Source: Acidobacteriota bacterium (GTDB lineage Bacteria > Acidobacteriota > Terriglobia > Terriglobales > Acidobacteriaceae). Taken from it: a stretch of DNA of 44,148 bases. Made by a program: the position numbers and the translations under genes. Position 1 is the stretch's first letter, and every line of letters starts with the position of its first letter. The stretch is taken from positions 1 through 44,148 of the forward strand of contig JAJZIJ010000021.1 in the NCBI GenBank assembly GCA_021810625.1, written 5' to 3'. Below, piece by piece: positions 25,775-34,667 of this stretch. Under the pieces are notes generated by a model. The model saw nothing but the letters and a program-made list of their open reading frames with translations. It was not told the DNA's origin and did not search any database.

Positions 25775-26008
25775 TTAACCGTGCAGGATCGGCGTATAGC
25801 CAGTTGGCAAATCCAGTTCCTTGGGCGCGGGGTCTTCAGGAATCACATAGTCCACCTTTCCGGCGCGCAACTCATCCTGCGCCACCTTGCAGGCTTTTCT
25901 GGAACGTGGCTGAACCAATGGAATGGCTCCCGCCTGTAACTGACGCGCGCGCCGCGCTGCCACATGCACCGTGCGATATTTGCTCTCGATAAAAGGATCG
26001 TGTTCCAT
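25775..26008 (-). CDS. rpoZ: RNA polymerase omega subunit
   Basis: A 77-residue omega subunit that helps assemble RNA polymerase. Start 26008 is chosen for GGAG eight bases before it and for MEHDPFIESKYRTVHVAARRARQL, where YRTVHVAARRARQL is the conserved omega core; the following KACKVAQDEL helix also fits. It sits between gmk and coaBC, the usual order in many bacteria, which strongly supports the call for so short a protein. A longer frame extending into gmk is rejected. Confidence 0.9.
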   Translation of the reverse strand: MEHDPFIESKYRTVHVAARRARQLQAGAIPLVQPRSRKACKVAQDELRAGKVDYVIPEDPAPKELDLPTGYTPILHG

Positions 26009-26088
26009 AAAATCGTCTCCCTGTACAGATATCGGCTCGAACGCGGATATCGACAGAGAACACTGGGGGGATGGAAGGTTTCGATGCG

Positions 26089-26784
26089 CTACGATGGAAA
26101 ACCAAAGGAGGCGAGCACGGGTCGCAGGCGCTCCTTTACGTTGGTTCGCAGGCAGGGTTGCGCAATGGAAATCCAGCGCTGCGTTTCGCTGTCCACGGGT
26201 TGATCGGGATGTGCCCATGCCCGCTCGGCATGAACAATGGCAATCAGTTCCTCGACGGCCTGATCCAGTACATCGTTGATGACAATGTAGCGATACTCGC
26301 GATAATTTTCGATTTCTTCGCGGGCCTTGGCCAGCCGACGCAGCACAGTTTCTTCCGAGACTCCCCCTTCGGCGCGACTGCGATTGCGGAGGCGCATCTC
26401 CAGAATCTGCGGATTGGGTGGCAGGATAAAGATGCTGATGGCTTCGGGCATTCTCTGGCGCACCTGCGTGGCTCCTTGCACGTCAATGTCGAGCAGCACG
26501 TCGCAGTCTCGATCCGCAGCCTCCTGCAGTGAGCTACGGGTCGTGCCATAGTGGTTGCCGAAGACCTCGGCATGTTCCAGAAACTCATCGGCCTCCAGCA
26601 TCCGCTTGAAGGTCTCGCGGTTGGAGAAGTGATATTCGCGTCCATCCTGCTCGGAGCCGCGTGGCGCGCGCGTGGTCCAGGAGACGGAGAACGAAAGCCT
26701 GTCCACCATTGAGCGCAACTGCCCCACCAGCGTCGATTTGCCGGAGCCGGACGGTGCCGAAAGTATGAACAACAATCCTGCCAT
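26089..26784 (-). CDS. gmk: Guanylate kinase
   Basis: A 231-residue P-loop kinase phosphorylating GMP to GDP. LFILSAPSGSGKSTL is the P-loop at residues 5-19; SVSWTTRAPRGSEQDGREYHF is the GMP-binding stretch; LLDIDVQGATQVR is the Walker-B-like segment; RLAKAREEIENYREYRYIVIND closes the lid and core. About 20 C-terminal residues exceed the E. coli protein. It is third in the msbA-like/yicC/gmk/rpoZ/coaBC/udg run. Confidence 0.97.
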   Translation of the reverse strand: MAGLLFILSAPSGSGKSTLVGQLRSMVDRLSFSVSWTTRAPRGSEQDGREYHFSNRETFKRMLEADEFLEHAEVFGNHYGTTRSSLQEAADRDCDVLLDIDVQGATQVRQRMPEAISIFILPPNPQILEMRLRNRSRAEGGVSEETVLRRLAKAREEIENYREYRYIVINDVLDQAVEELIAIVHAERAWAHPDQPVDSETQRWISIAQPCLRTNVKERLRPVLASFGFPS

Positions 26785-26831
26785 GTGCAGGGAACTCCAT
26801 GCGAAGAAATGTTTCTCGGATTAACTGTAGC

Positions 26832-27734
26832 TTACTCGATGTTTTGAATTTGCTCGCGTGCTCGTTCGATTTCGGATTTCATAGCCAGTCCCAATTCGGT
26901 CAGGCGCAGGGTTTTTCCGGCGATGCCGCTGGTTTTTGAGAGCAGGGTATTGGCCTCGCGATTCATCTCCTGCAAAAGAAAATCGAGCTTCTTGCCCACC
27001 TCGCCGCCCTGACGCAGCAGGTCGAGAAAGTGCTGGATGTGCCCGCGCAGGCGGGCCAGTTCCTCTTCGACATCGCTGCGGTCGGCCAGCAGGGCGGCCT
27101 CCTGCACAATGCGGTCGCGGTCGAGCGGCCCGGTGAGCAGCTCGGAGATGCGCTGCTCCAAACGCAGCCGATATGCCTGCTGGATGCCTGCGCGCAACTC
27201 GGACATCTCGGCAACTCCGGCATCAAGCGCGCGCATCGTCGCTTCCAGCACAGCGGCCAGCGCCTGCCCTTCTTGCAGGCGCATGGTGTCCAGGCTTGCG
27301 AGGAGAGTCGGCATGGCCTGGGCAGCGACGGATTCAGCAGCGGCGCGTTCCTCTTCGCTCCAGTGGTTGTTTTCGGCGCTCCAAACGCCGGGCATCTGGA
27401 AGGCGATGTTCAGATCGGGCTGCGCGGTCAGATCGTTCTCCGCAGCGGCAGCGCGAAATGACTCCAGATAGGCGCGAATGGCCGCAGCATCGTAGCGAGG
27501 TGTGGCGGCAGCGGCAGCGCGATCAAAAAAAAGACGCACCTCGACATGGCCGCGCGCAATGTGCTGCTTCAGCAGCGCGCGCCACTGCATCTCCAGCGCG
27601 TCCATGCCGGAGGGCAGATGGAATTGCAGATCGAGAAAGCGGTGGTTGACGCTTTTCAGGCTCAGCGCGAAGGCCGTGCCCGCGGGCATCGTGCCTGCGA
27701 TACGCGCAAACCCCGTCATGGATTTCACAGACAT
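26832..27734 (-). CDS. YicC/YloC-family endoribonuclease
   Basis: About 300 residues. The N-terminus MSVKSMTGFARI and the segment LKSVNHRFLDLQFHLP are family signatures; the C-terminal DUF1732 part has GKKLDFLLQEMNREANTLLSK and LGLAMKSEIERAREQIQNIE. YicC of E. coli is an RNase that acts in small-RNA turnover. ATG 27734 gives the canonical start; ATG 27791 overlaps the upstream ABC-transporter stop as ATGA and would add a polar 19-residue extension, so translation may begin there. Next to gmk, a common pairing. Confidence 0.93.
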   Translation of the reverse strand: MSVKSMTGFARIAGTMPAGTAFALSLKSVNHRFLDLQFHLPSGMDALEMQWRALLKQHIARGHVEVRLFFDRAAAAATPRYDAAAIRAYLESFRAAAAENDLTAQPDLNIAFQMPGVWSAENNHWSEEERAAAESVAAQAMPTLLASLDTMRLQEGQALAAVLEATMRALDAGVAEMSELRAGIQQAYRLRLEQRISELLTGPLDRDRIVQEAALLADRSDVEEELARLRGHIQHFLDLLRQGGEVGKKLDFLLQEMNREANTLLSKTSGIAGKTLRLTELGLAMKSEIERAREQIQNIE

Positions 27735-27787
27735 GGACTTTACCTGTTTTCCGGGCGAGGAAGATTCGTGTTTGGGAGATGGTTTTG

Positions 27788-29641
27788 TCATAGAGGTGTG
27801 GGCGTTGCCGGAACTGTCTCCGACGCATCAGCAAACTGCAATTGATACAGACGTTGATAAGTGCCGGAGCGCTGCACCAGTTCCTCGTGCGTGCCGCAGT
27901 CGGAGATGCGTCCGTTTTCCAGAACATAAATGCGCGTGGCGCGGCGCACGGTGGAGAGCCGATGCGCGATGACAAAGACGGTGCGATTCTGCATCAGGTT
28001 GGCCAGAGCGGTCTGCACCAGCGCTTCACTTTCGGAATCGAGCGACGAGGTGGCCTCGTCCAGAATTAGAATGGGCGCATTCTTCAAAATGGCGCGGGCA
28101 ATGGCCATGCGCTGGCGCTCGCCACCGGAGAGTCGAAATCCCTTTTCGCCGATGATGGTGTCGTAACCGTCGGGCAGTTTCTCAATAAATCCATGCGCCA
28201 GGGCGGCCTTGGCGGCATTGACGATGCGATGCAGCGGAACATCGGGCTGGCCGTAGGCGATGTTGTTGCGCACCGTGTCGTTGAAGAGAATGGTCTCCTG
28301 CGTCACCTTCGCAATCTGTTGGCGCAGGGAGTTGAGGCTCAGGTCGCGCAGGTCGTGGCCATCCATTGTGATGCGTCCTTCAGTCACGTCAAAGAAGCGC
28401 GGAATCAGATTGACCAGCGAAGTTTTCCCCGCGCCGCTGGGGCCGACGAAGGCCGCCACTTCGCCGCGCTGTACGGTCAGATGGATACCATGCAGCACAG
28501 GCGTGTTGCCCTCTTCGTCGGCATAGTGGAAGCCGACATTTTCAAAGCAGATGCGGTCGTGAAAGGCTTTGATATGCGTGGGGCGAGCCTTTTCCTGGAC
28601 TTCATCCTGGCTGTCCATAAAGCCAAAGATGGAGGAAGAAGCTCCGAGCGCCTGCTGAAAATTGTTGTAGAAGAGCGCGAATTTTCGCACCGGATCGTAG
28701 AGCTTGAAGACGGCGATCAAAAAGGCGATAAAGCTGCCCTCGGTGAGCCAGCCATGATGGATGCGATCCCGCCCGATCAGCAGCAGCAGCGCAATGGCAA
28801 CAACACCAATGAGATCCATCAATGGAGAGCTGATGGCCTGCGCCCGCACCGTGCGCAGGTTCGCGCGAAAGAGACGTTTGGCCGCCGTGCGGAAACGAAC
28901 CAACTCCCACAGCTCCATATTGAAGGCTTTTACGATGCGATTGCCCGTGACCGTCTCATGCAGAATGTTTTGGATTTCAGCCAGCTTGTCCTGTCCAGTG
29001 CGCGTCGTTGCGCGCACGCGCCTGCCAATGCGTCGCGCCGAGGAGATCACCACGGGCACAAACAGCAGCAGTACCCAGGCCAGCTTGCCGCCATACAGAA
29101 TAACCACGGCGATCAGGAAAAGCAGCGTGAAGAATTGCTGCAAAAACTCCGACATGACCGACGACAGGGCAAACTGCACCTGCTCGACATCGTTGATGAG
29201 CGTGGAAAGAATGGTACCAGTGGTATGTTTCTGGAAAAAGGATACCGAACGCCGCAGGATGCTTTCATACAGATCATTGCGCAGATCGGTAATCATGCCG
29301 TAGCCAGCGTAGTTGGTCAGATAGGTGCCCAGATAATCGCACAGGCTTTTGATGATGGTGGAGGCGACCAGCGCGAAGGCCACCATCGTCCAGGGATTGC
29401 GAAAGTGATGGGGCACCAACTGTCCAAGTCCCACCTCAAAATGCAGATTGCGAATGTGGATGTTAATCATCTGCACATTGCGCACAGTGTCGGAAGGGTT
29501 CAACACTTTGTCGAAGATGGGCTTGACGAGCAGGACGCGAAAGGCATCCATCAGGCCGACAATGGCCATTAGTAGCACGGAGGCCAGGGCTTGCAGCAGG
29601 TAAGGGCGGCCATACCAGAGCAGGCGCAGCAGACGCTTCAT
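27788..29641 (-). CDS. MsbA-like lipid ABC exporter (fused membrane and ATPase domains)
   Basis: 617 residues. Six membrane segments fill residues about 15-320. The ATPase domain has Walker A GPSGAGKTSL (near 400), the signature LSGGERQRMAIARAI (near 505), Walker B LILDEATSSLD (near 525) and the switch His in VIAHRLSTV. This layout is that of homodimeric type IV exporters such as MsbA, which flips lipid A core across the inner membrane. Lipid A as substrate is inferred; acidobacteria have lipopolysaccharide. First gene of the long minus-strand run and 189 bases downstream of hup. Confidence 0.88.
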   Translation of the reverse strand: MKRLLRLLWYGRPYLLQALASVLLMAIVGLMDAFRVLLVKPIFDKVLNPSDTVRNVQMINIHIRNLHFEVGLGQLVPHHFRNPWTMVAFALVASTIIKSLCDYLGTYLTNYAGYGMITDLRNDLYESILRRSVSFFQKHTTGTILSTLINDVEQVQFALSSVMSEFLQQFFTLLFLIAVVILYGGKLAWVLLLFVPVVISSARRIGRRVRATTRTGQDKLAEIQNILHETVTGNRIVKAFNMELWELVRFRTAAKRLFRANLRTVRAQAISSPLMDLIGVVAIALLLLIGRDRIHHGWLTEGSFIAFLIAVFKLYDPVRKFALFYNNFQQALGASSSIFGFMDSQDEVQEKARPTHIKAFHDRICFENVGFHYADEEGNTPVLHGIHLTVQRGEVAAFVGPSGAGKTSLVNLIPRFFDVTEGRITMDGHDLRDLSLNSLRQQIAKVTQETILFNDTVRNNIAYGQPDVPLHRIVNAAKAALAHGFIEKLPDGYDTIIGEKGFRLSGGERQRMAIARAILKNAPILILDEATSSLDSESEALVQTALANLMQNRTVFVIAHRLSTVRRATRIYVLENGRISDCGTHEELVQRSGTYQRLYQLQFADASETVPATPTPL

Positions 29642-29830
29642 GCGATTCTTCCCCGCTGTTCAGGATTTACATGCGTGGGATGCGTGCATCGGGAATATGG
29701 GGTCATCGTTGGATGCTGGCTCCGCGCCGGAGGCTGGCTTCGCCGATTGCAGGCTCGCTGGGACACGCCCTTATTGTAGAGGCCAGCCGCATCGTTGGCA
29801 CAACGCTGCGCGGAGCATTCGGAGTGGCGG

Positions 29831-30100
29831 CTAATCGAGAACGTGCAGTTCCTTGCCGGGCTTGAAGCGCACGGCGCGGCCCGGAGTGATGGCGACTTCT
29901 GCCCCAGTGCGGGGATTGCGACCAATTCCGGTCTTGCGCGGGCGAACGCTGAAGACACCAAAGCCGCGCAGCTCGATGCGATCTCCGCCAGCCAGAGCCT
30001 TTTTCATCCGGTCGAAGATGGTGTCAATGGCGGCCTCTGCCTTTACGCGGGGCAGCCCTGTGTGTTCGGCGACGAAATGGATAAGGTCCTGTTTAATCAT
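29831..30100 (-). CDS. hup: HU/IHF-family nucleoid protein
   Basis: An 89-residue histone-like protein that bends and compacts DNA. MIKQDLIHFVAE opens the helical part; GDRIELRGFGVFSVRPRKTG and IGRNPRTGAEVAITPGRAVRFKPG are the DNA-binding arms with the conserved RNPRTG and the intercalating Pro. Start 30100 follows GGAGGG at seven bases. A longer frame up to 30277 crosses the promoter and is rejected. Confidence 0.96.
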   Translation of the reverse strand: MIKQDLIHFVAEHTGLPRVKAEAAIDTIFDRMKKALAGGDRIELRGFGVFSVRPRKTGIGRNPRTGAEVAITPGRAVRFKPGKELHVLD

Positions 30101-30207
30101 GGCGAAGCCCTCCGGTGATTGCAGATTGCAGCGACATGCTCCGGGCAGGCTCCAGACAATTTCATACAATTCTGGGGCAAGTTCGGAACAACGCCACTCT
30201 TGCTCTG

Positions 30208-30259
30208 ATGCTAGGGGTGAGCTTTCCCAATTGTCAATGAATGCGCCCTCCCGTACACT
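30208..30259. promoter_or_regulatory. Overlapping divergent promoters of hup (minus) and dcd (plus)
   Basis: Plus strand: TTGTCA (30231-30236), 17-base spacer, TACACT (30254-30259), giving a dcd leader of about 95 bases. Minus strand: TTGACA (30237-30232), 18-base spacer, TAGCAT (30213-30208), giving a hup leader of about 100 bases. The two -35 boxes overlap by five bases, so the same polymerase site would be used in only one direction at a time. Confidence 0.5.
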
Positions 30260-30363
30260 CACGATGGAAGCCCGCATTGAGCCATCGCTCCGCCGCAGCA
30301 GATGAATCCCGTCTGTAGCGATCCGGTTCGGTGCCTATTTCTACATTTTTAACGGGGAGTTAC

Positions 30364-30918
30364 ATGTCCATCAAAAGTGACCGCTGGATTCGGGAGCAAG
30401 CGCTCCAACACGGCATGATTCAACCCTTCAGCGAAAAACAGGTTCGCGGAGGCGTCATCTCCTATGGGGTCTCCTCGTATGGATATGACCTGCGCGTTTC
30501 CGATGAATTCAAAATCTTCACCAACGTCAACACCACGGTCATCGACCCAAAGAATTTTGACGAGCGCTCCTTCGTCACCGTGCAGGCGGATTCCGTTATT
30601 GTTCCGCCGAACTCCTTTGCGCTGGCCCGCTCGGTGGAGCGCTTCAAGATTCCGCGCGATGTGCTGACCCTCTGTGTCGGCAAGTCCACATACGCGCGCT
30701 GCGGCATCATCGTAAACGTGACGCCCTTTGAGCCGGAGTGGGAGGGATTTGTGACATTGGAGATTTCCAACACAACTCCGCTGCCTGCGAAAATCTACGC
30801 CAACGAGGGGCTTTGCCAGATTCTCTTCTTCCAATCCGATGAAGCCTGCGAGGTCAGCTACGCGGATCGCAAGGGGAAATATCAAGGGCAGCAGGGCATC
30901 GTTCTGCCGAAGCTGTAA
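30364..30918 (+). CDS. dcd: dCTP deaminase
   Basis: A 184-residue trimeric enzyme converting dCTP to dUTP, feeding dTTP synthesis. Start 30364 follows GGGGAG. Motifs include [40 protein letters not shown] (active-site Arg and the catalytic Glu in TLEISN) and the C-terminal [14 protein letters not shown] that closes over the nucleotide. It has a Gln-rich end (KYQGQQG) like mono-functional deaminases. It shares a divergent promoter region with hup. Confidence 0.96.
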   Translation: MSIKSDRWIREQALQHGMIQPFSEKQVRGGVISYGVSSYGYDLRVSDEFKIFTNVNTTVIDPKNFDERSFVTVQADSVIVPPNSFALARSVERFKIPRDVLTLCVGKSTYARCGIIVNVTPFEPEWEGFVTLEISNTTPLPAKIYANEGLCQILFFQSDEACEVSYADRKGKYQGQQGIVLPKL

Positions 30919-30999
30919 CTCTGGAAGTGTGCCGCGCTGCACGACGCATCGGCGTGCATTGCAGGGAGCTTACGATTGAAGCCAGCCGGAGATGCAGCG

Positions 31000-31704
31000 A
31001 TGATGGATGCACAAACGACGCACATGCCAAAGACACCCCTTTCAAAGGCTGTCTCTGCCGATGCGCGCATCCGCGTGGGAGTTGCGGGCATGGCACCAAT
31101 GTTCGCCATTGGGCTTGCATCGCTGCTCCACGACAGCCCGAAGGTCGAGATTGTCCAGGCGGATATTCTGGAGATGCTGCGTGATCCTACCCTCTGCGTC
31201 ATCATGCTGGGCGCGCATTCCGATGCAGCGTTGTTGCAACTCATGACAACCGTCCGCGTCTATCGCGAAGATGTTCGCATGATCGTCCTCTCCGCGGCAT
31301 CGACGGAAGAATCCATCCTAAAGGTGATTGCCGCCGGAGCCAAAGGGCACGTCCATGAGGCCGCCACGATTGCGGAGGTTGAGCAGGCCATTCAGATTGT
31401 GGCCTCCGGCTCGGTCTGGGCACCTCGGCGGGTTTTGTCGATGTTGATTGAGCAGCTTACCTATGCTTCTCCCACCAGCGGGAGCATCCGCGCCGCGCTG
31501 ACCAAACGAGAGCGCGAAGTGCTGGAACTCCTGATTGCCGGTCATCCCAACAAGGCGATTGCCCAAGCCCTGGGTATCGGCGAACAGACGGTGAAGGCAT
31601 ACGTCAGCAAGCTGATGCGCAAGGTGGGCGTTCAGAGCCGAACGGCGCTCACCATGCGCGCCGTGGAGCACGCCTGGCTGGATACATCGCGTTCATCATT
31701 TTGA
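31000..31704 (+). CDS. NarL/FixJ-type regulator with degenerate receiver domain
   Basis: 234 residues from ATG 31000 (GGAG eight bases upstream); a TTG at 30976 is a weaker choice. Residues about 24-140 keep the receiver shape (IRVGVAGMAPMFAIGLASLL; VIAAGAKGHV) but the acidic pair is A-G, the phosphorylation Asp is Gly (VIMLGAHSD) and the conserved Lys region reads HVHEAAT. So it should not be phosphorylated. Residues about 165-225 form a normal LuxR HTH (LTKREREVLELLIAGHPNKA, IGEQTVKAYVSKLMRKVGV). A strong terminator follows. Target genes are unknown; no sensor kinase is adjacent. Confidence 0.85.
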   Translation: MMDAQTTHMPKTPLSKAVSADARIRVGVAGMAPMFAIGLASLLHDSPKVEIVQADILEMLRDPTLCVIMLGAHSDAALLQLMTTVRVYREDVRMIVLSAASTEESILKVIAAGAKGHVHEAATIAEVEQAIQIVASGSVWAPRRVLSMLIEQLTYASPTSGSIRAALTKREREVLELLIAGHPNKAIAQALGIGEQTVKAYVSKLMRKVGVQSRTALTMRAVEHAWLDTSRSSF

Positions 31705-31802
31705 ATCTATCGGTTACGAAAGTTGCATTCACCTCCGTACCGTTGCGCATTGTTGATGTTCCGGCTCTAATGAGGTCTACCGATCATGGATTTGGGAGAT
31801 TA

Positions 31803-31843
31803 GGGTTGCATGTGCAAGAAATTGCCATGCAACCCATTTTTTT
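31803..31843 (+). terminator. Strong intrinsic terminator
   Basis: GGGTTGCATG (31803-31812) pairs with CATGCAACCC (31826-31835), with an inner GCAA/TTGC extension and GAAA tetraloop, followed by ATTTTTTT. It ends the LuxR-type regulator transcript about 100 bases after its stop. Confidence 0.85.
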
Positions 31844-31961
31844 GTTGCACAGGCTTACTTTTCTGGACAAAAGGCATCCAAGTAAAAGCAGCAGATTGTT
31901 TGGTATAACTCAAAATAGGCATTCGGCCATCTAGGTTGAATGCTGGAGGATACAAGGAAAG

Positions 31962-32702
31962 ATGAAACGACTCACAATACTTCTCAGCGCATGTGCGCTC
32001 CTGGCGACATCGGCGTTCGCGGATTCCCGCAAAGATAAACTGGACGGTCGGCTCAAAAGCGCGGCGACGGTCTTGGAGCAGGTTATGGCCACGCCGGACA
32101 AATCGATTCCGAGCGGTATTTTGTCGGATGCAACGTGCGTTGCTGTCGTTCCGGCATACAAAAAAGCTGCATTCATCCTGGGCGGGCAGTACGGCCAGGG
32201 GGTCGTTACCTGCCGCACGGGAAATGGCTGGAGCGCGCCTGCCTTCATCCAGTTTGCGGGGGGCAGCTTCGGCTGGCAAATTGGCGGCCAATCGACGGAT
32301 CTAATTTTGATTGCTGTCAATCAGAAGGGATTTCAGGATTTGCTCCACAGCAAGATCAAGCTTGGAGCCGATGCTTCTGTCGCGGCTGGCCCGGTAGGAC
32401 GGAGCGCACAGGCGGCAACCAACCTGACGATGCACTCAGAGCTGCTCTCATACTCGCGGAATCGCGGCGTTTTTGCTGGAATTGATCTAGGCGGCACCAC
32501 GGTCACCCAAAACACAGATGACACGCGCACGTTCTATGGGACAAACATCCCGTTTTCTGCCATCCTGAAGGGCAGTACCGCGACTCCAGCCGACGCGCAG
32601 CCGTTTGTTCGTACCGTGGCCAAGTATTTCGTACAGTCCAAGCAACCAGCCAAAAAGCCAGCTCCTAAAGCATCTCAGTCATCCAAACAGCCCAGCCACT
32701 AA
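31962..32702 (+). CDS. SYLF-domain (YSC84-like lipid-binding) exported protein
   Basis: 246 residues with a signal peptide (MKRLTILLSACALLATSAFA, cut after AFA). The SYLF domain covers residues about 30-220: VAVVPAYKKAAFILGGQYGQGVV, APAFIQFAGGSFGWQIGGQSTD, and SELLSYSRNRGVFAGIDLGG. In eukaryotes the domain binds phosphoinositides and actin; in bacteria its role is unclear, perhaps membrane-associated. The last 25 residues are Lys/Pro/Ser-rich, a likely flexible tail. ATG follows AAGGAAAG at close spacing. Convergent with the prepilin peptidase gene. Confidence 0.92.
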   Translation: MKRLTILLSACALLATSAFADSRKDKLDGRLKSAATVLEQVMATPDKSIPSGILSDATCVAVVPAYKKAAFILGGQYGQGVVTCRTGNGWSAPAFIQFAGGSFGWQIGGQSTDLILIAVNQKGFQDLLHSKIKLGADASVAAGPVGRSAQAATNLTMHSELLSYSRNRGVFAGIDLGGTTVTQNTDDTRTFYGTNIPFSAILKGSTATPADAQPFVRTVAKYFVQSKQPAKKPAPKASQSSKQPSH

Positions 32703-32714
32703 AACAGCTTGGAG

Positions 32715-32744
32715 CCAGGGGTTGATCGTAGCAGCAGCCCCTGG
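32715..32744. terminator. Weak hairpin between convergent genes
   Basis: CCAGGGG (32715-32721) / CCCCTGG (32738-32744), 16-base loop, in the gap between the SYLF and prepilin peptidase stops. There is no clear T run, so termination is only likely. Confidence 0.35.
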
Positions 32745-32772
32745 TTGCAGGTCTGGGGATTTCCCTGCGGCG

Positions 32773-33588
32773 CTACGGGAAGAAGCCAGCATACCAGTGC
32801 AGCAGTGGCCTGCCGATGAAGACAGCCGCAATTCCTGAAGCTGCGAGAAAACTTCCAAAAGGAAGCATCGTCTTGGCGTGTGCGCGGCCTCGAACAAGCT
32901 GCGCGATGGAGATGCCCGCTGCGGCGAGTACGGCAAGAAACAGTGTGAGCAGCGCCAGCGGCAATCCCAGGAAAGCGGCGATCATGGCCAGCAACTTTAC
33001 GTCGCCAAGGCCCATGCCGTCGTGCTTGCGCAGCCAACGGTAGAGCCATCGCGTCAGCAGAAGGAGCAGCGCAGCGGCCATTGCCGCCAGCGCGGTATGC
33101 TCCGCCACAGAGATGCGTTGCGACAGGGAAGAGATGCGTTGCGACAGGGAGGGCTGGAGCACGCGCAGCGCAATGGCTGCTCCCAGTCCACCGAGCGTGA
33201 AGGCATCGGGAAGCAGAAACGTCCGGGCATCCATCACCGCAAGGCCAAGCAGAAGAAAGATCATCGTCGCGTCCAGAAGCGTTTGCCAGTGGAGTCCTGT
33301 GTGCCATACGCAGGCGGCAAAGAGCGCTCCCGTGGCCGCTTCCACCAGCGGATATTGCCGGGAAATCTCTTGCCCGCAGTGGCGGCAACGTCCGCGAAGA
33401 ATCAGCCAGCTCAAGACGGGGATATTGTCGAAGGCGGGAATGGCGCGTCGGCAATGGCGGCAACGTGAGCGCGGAGTCAGGATCGATTCTCCGGCAGGCA
33501 GGCGAAGAATGCAGACATTCAGGAAGCTGCCGCAGAGTAGCCCCACGATGCAGGAAAAAAATACGGCGACGCTTTCTGGAATCATCAT
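32773..33588 (-). CDS. Type IV prepilin peptidase / leader methylase (A24)
   Basis: A 271-residue inner-membrane aspartyl protease that cuts and methylates prepilins or pseudopilins. Start 33588 follows GAGGAG. The cytoplasmic zinc loop has two Cys pairs (CRHCRRAI and CRHCGQE); the catalytic Asp residues are in GLAVMDARTFLLPD and GLGDVKLL (the GxGD motif). About seven membrane segments. An in-frame 21-base duplication gives SLSQRIS twice in the loop after the first Asp. No pilin genes are next to it. Confidence 0.93.
   Translation of the reverse strand: MMIPESVAVFFSCIVGLLCGSFLNVCILRLPAGESILTPRSRCRHCRRAIPAFDNIPVLSWLILRGRCRHCGQEISRQYPLVEAATGALFAACVWHTGLHWQTLLDATMIFLLLGLAVMDARTFLLPDAFTLGGLGAAIALRVLQPSLSQRISSLSQRISVAEHTALAAMAAALLLLLTRWLYRWLRKHDGMGLGDVKLLAMIAAFLGLPLALLTLFLAVLAAAGISIAQLVRGRAHAKTMLPFGSFLAASGIAAVFIGRPLLHWYAGFFP
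33110..33150. repeat. In-frame 21-base tandem duplication within the prepilin peptidase gene
   Basis: GAGATGCGTTGCGACAGGGA occurs at 33110-33129 and again at 33131-33150. It encodes SLSQRIS twice in a loop between membrane segments and keeps the frame. A recent slippage event is likely. Confidence 0.85.
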
Positions 33589-33631
33589 GGCTGCTCCTCG
33601 CAGTATACGAACTCCAGCTAAGATGAGGATT

Positions 33632-34468
33632 ATGAACCCTACGACACCGGAAGCCGAAGCGTTGCAGGCAGCTTTTATGGAGGCGGTGTTCATCATGGCC
33701 CGACTGCGCGCTCCGGGTGGGTGCCCGTGGGATCGTGAGCAGACCTTTGCCTCCATCCAGCGCCATACGCTGGAGGAAACGTATGAGGTGCTGGATGCCA
33801 TTGATCGCGAAAACTGGCCGGATGTAAAGGACGAACTGGGAGACCTGCTGTTGCAGGTTCTTTTCTACGCGGAGATGGCGCAGGAAGCCGACTACTTTAC
33901 GCTGCGTGATGTTCTGGAAAATTTGAATGCGAAGCTCATTCGCCGACACCCGCATGTTTTTGGAGATATGCAGGGAGTAGAGAAGGCGGAGACGGTTCTG
34001 GCCAATTGGGAGATCATCAAGCAAACGGAAAAAGCGTCGCGCGCAAACAATCGGGAGGATGCGTCCCTGCTGGATGAGGTTCCGCGAACATTTCCAGCAT
34101 TGATGGAGGCCGAGAAGCTGGGGAAAAAAGCAGCCAGCGTGGGTTTTGATTGGGCCAGCGCGGAAGATGTGCTGCAAAAACTCGAAGAGGAAATCGCCGA
34201 GTTGCGCGTTGCGATGACATCCCAGGATCGGCGCGCGCAGGAGGAAGAACTCGGCGATGTTCTCTTTACCGTGGTGAATCTTTCCAGAAAGTTGAAGATT
34301 GCCGCAGAATTTTCTTTGCGCGCAGGCAATGCAAAATTTCGTCGCAGATTTCATCGGGCGGAACAATTGGCTGCGGGGGGAAAACCGCTTGCGGAGCATT
34401 CTCTGGATGAATTGGAACTTCTTTGGAATCAGGCAAAAAAGGAAGAGCGGTATCCAACGACGCCATAG
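33632..34468 (+). CDS. mazG: MazG nucleoside triphosphate pyrophosphohydrolase
   Basis: A 278-residue tandem MazG protein. Domain 1 has LRAPGGCPWDREQTFASI, the metal-binding LEETYEVLDAI and DELGDLLLQVLFYAEMA; domain 2 has LEEEIAELRVA and EEELGDVLFTVVN. It hydrolyses NTPs and dNTPs to monophosphates, cleaning damaged nucleotides; E. coli MazG also lowers ppGpp, though here no mazEF is adjacent. Start 33632 with GAGG close upstream. Divergent from the prepilin peptidase gene by 43 bases. Confidence 0.95.
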   Translation: MNPTTPEAEALQAAFMEAVFIMARLRAPGGCPWDREQTFASIQRHTLEETYEVLDAIDRENWPDVKDELGDLLLQVLFYAEMAQEADYFTLRDVLENLNAKLIRRHPHVFGDMQGVEKAETVLANWEIIKQTEKASRANNREDASLLDEVPRTFPALMEAEKLGKKAASVGFDWASAEDVLQKLEEEIAELRVAMTSQDRRAQEEELGDVLFTVVNLSRKLKIAAEFSLRAGNAKFRRRFHRAEQLAAGGKPLAEHSLDELELLWNQAKKEERYPTTP

Positions 34469-34646
34469 TTTTCATCCGATTACCACGCAGGATTCGATTT
34501 TGTTTCGTCTATTTTCTCCGTGCTGGCCCAAGGGCGGAAGAGTGGAGAGGCGCGTGTTTACTGATTCAGGATGGACTTTAGTGATACCCTTAGCTACACC
34601 GCAGGGAAGCCACTGGTTGGGTACGCTTCTTTCATGTCGTTCGTAT

Positions 34647-34667
34647 ATGTAACAGACATTGTTACAT
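34647..34667. promoter_or_regulatory. Palindromic operator candidate in front of menC
   Basis: ATGTAACA (34647-34654) and TGTTACAT (34660-34667) form a perfect 8-bp inverted repeat with a 5-base centre GACAT, ending a few bases before the ribosome site GAGGAG. This layout fits a GntR- or similar dimeric repressor blocking transcription or initiation. Regulator unknown. Confidence 0.5.

Noticed and set aside
28193-29572. Long plus-strand open frame across the MsbA-like gene
   Set aside because: Antisense shadow of a clear ABC exporter with no domain or ribosome site.
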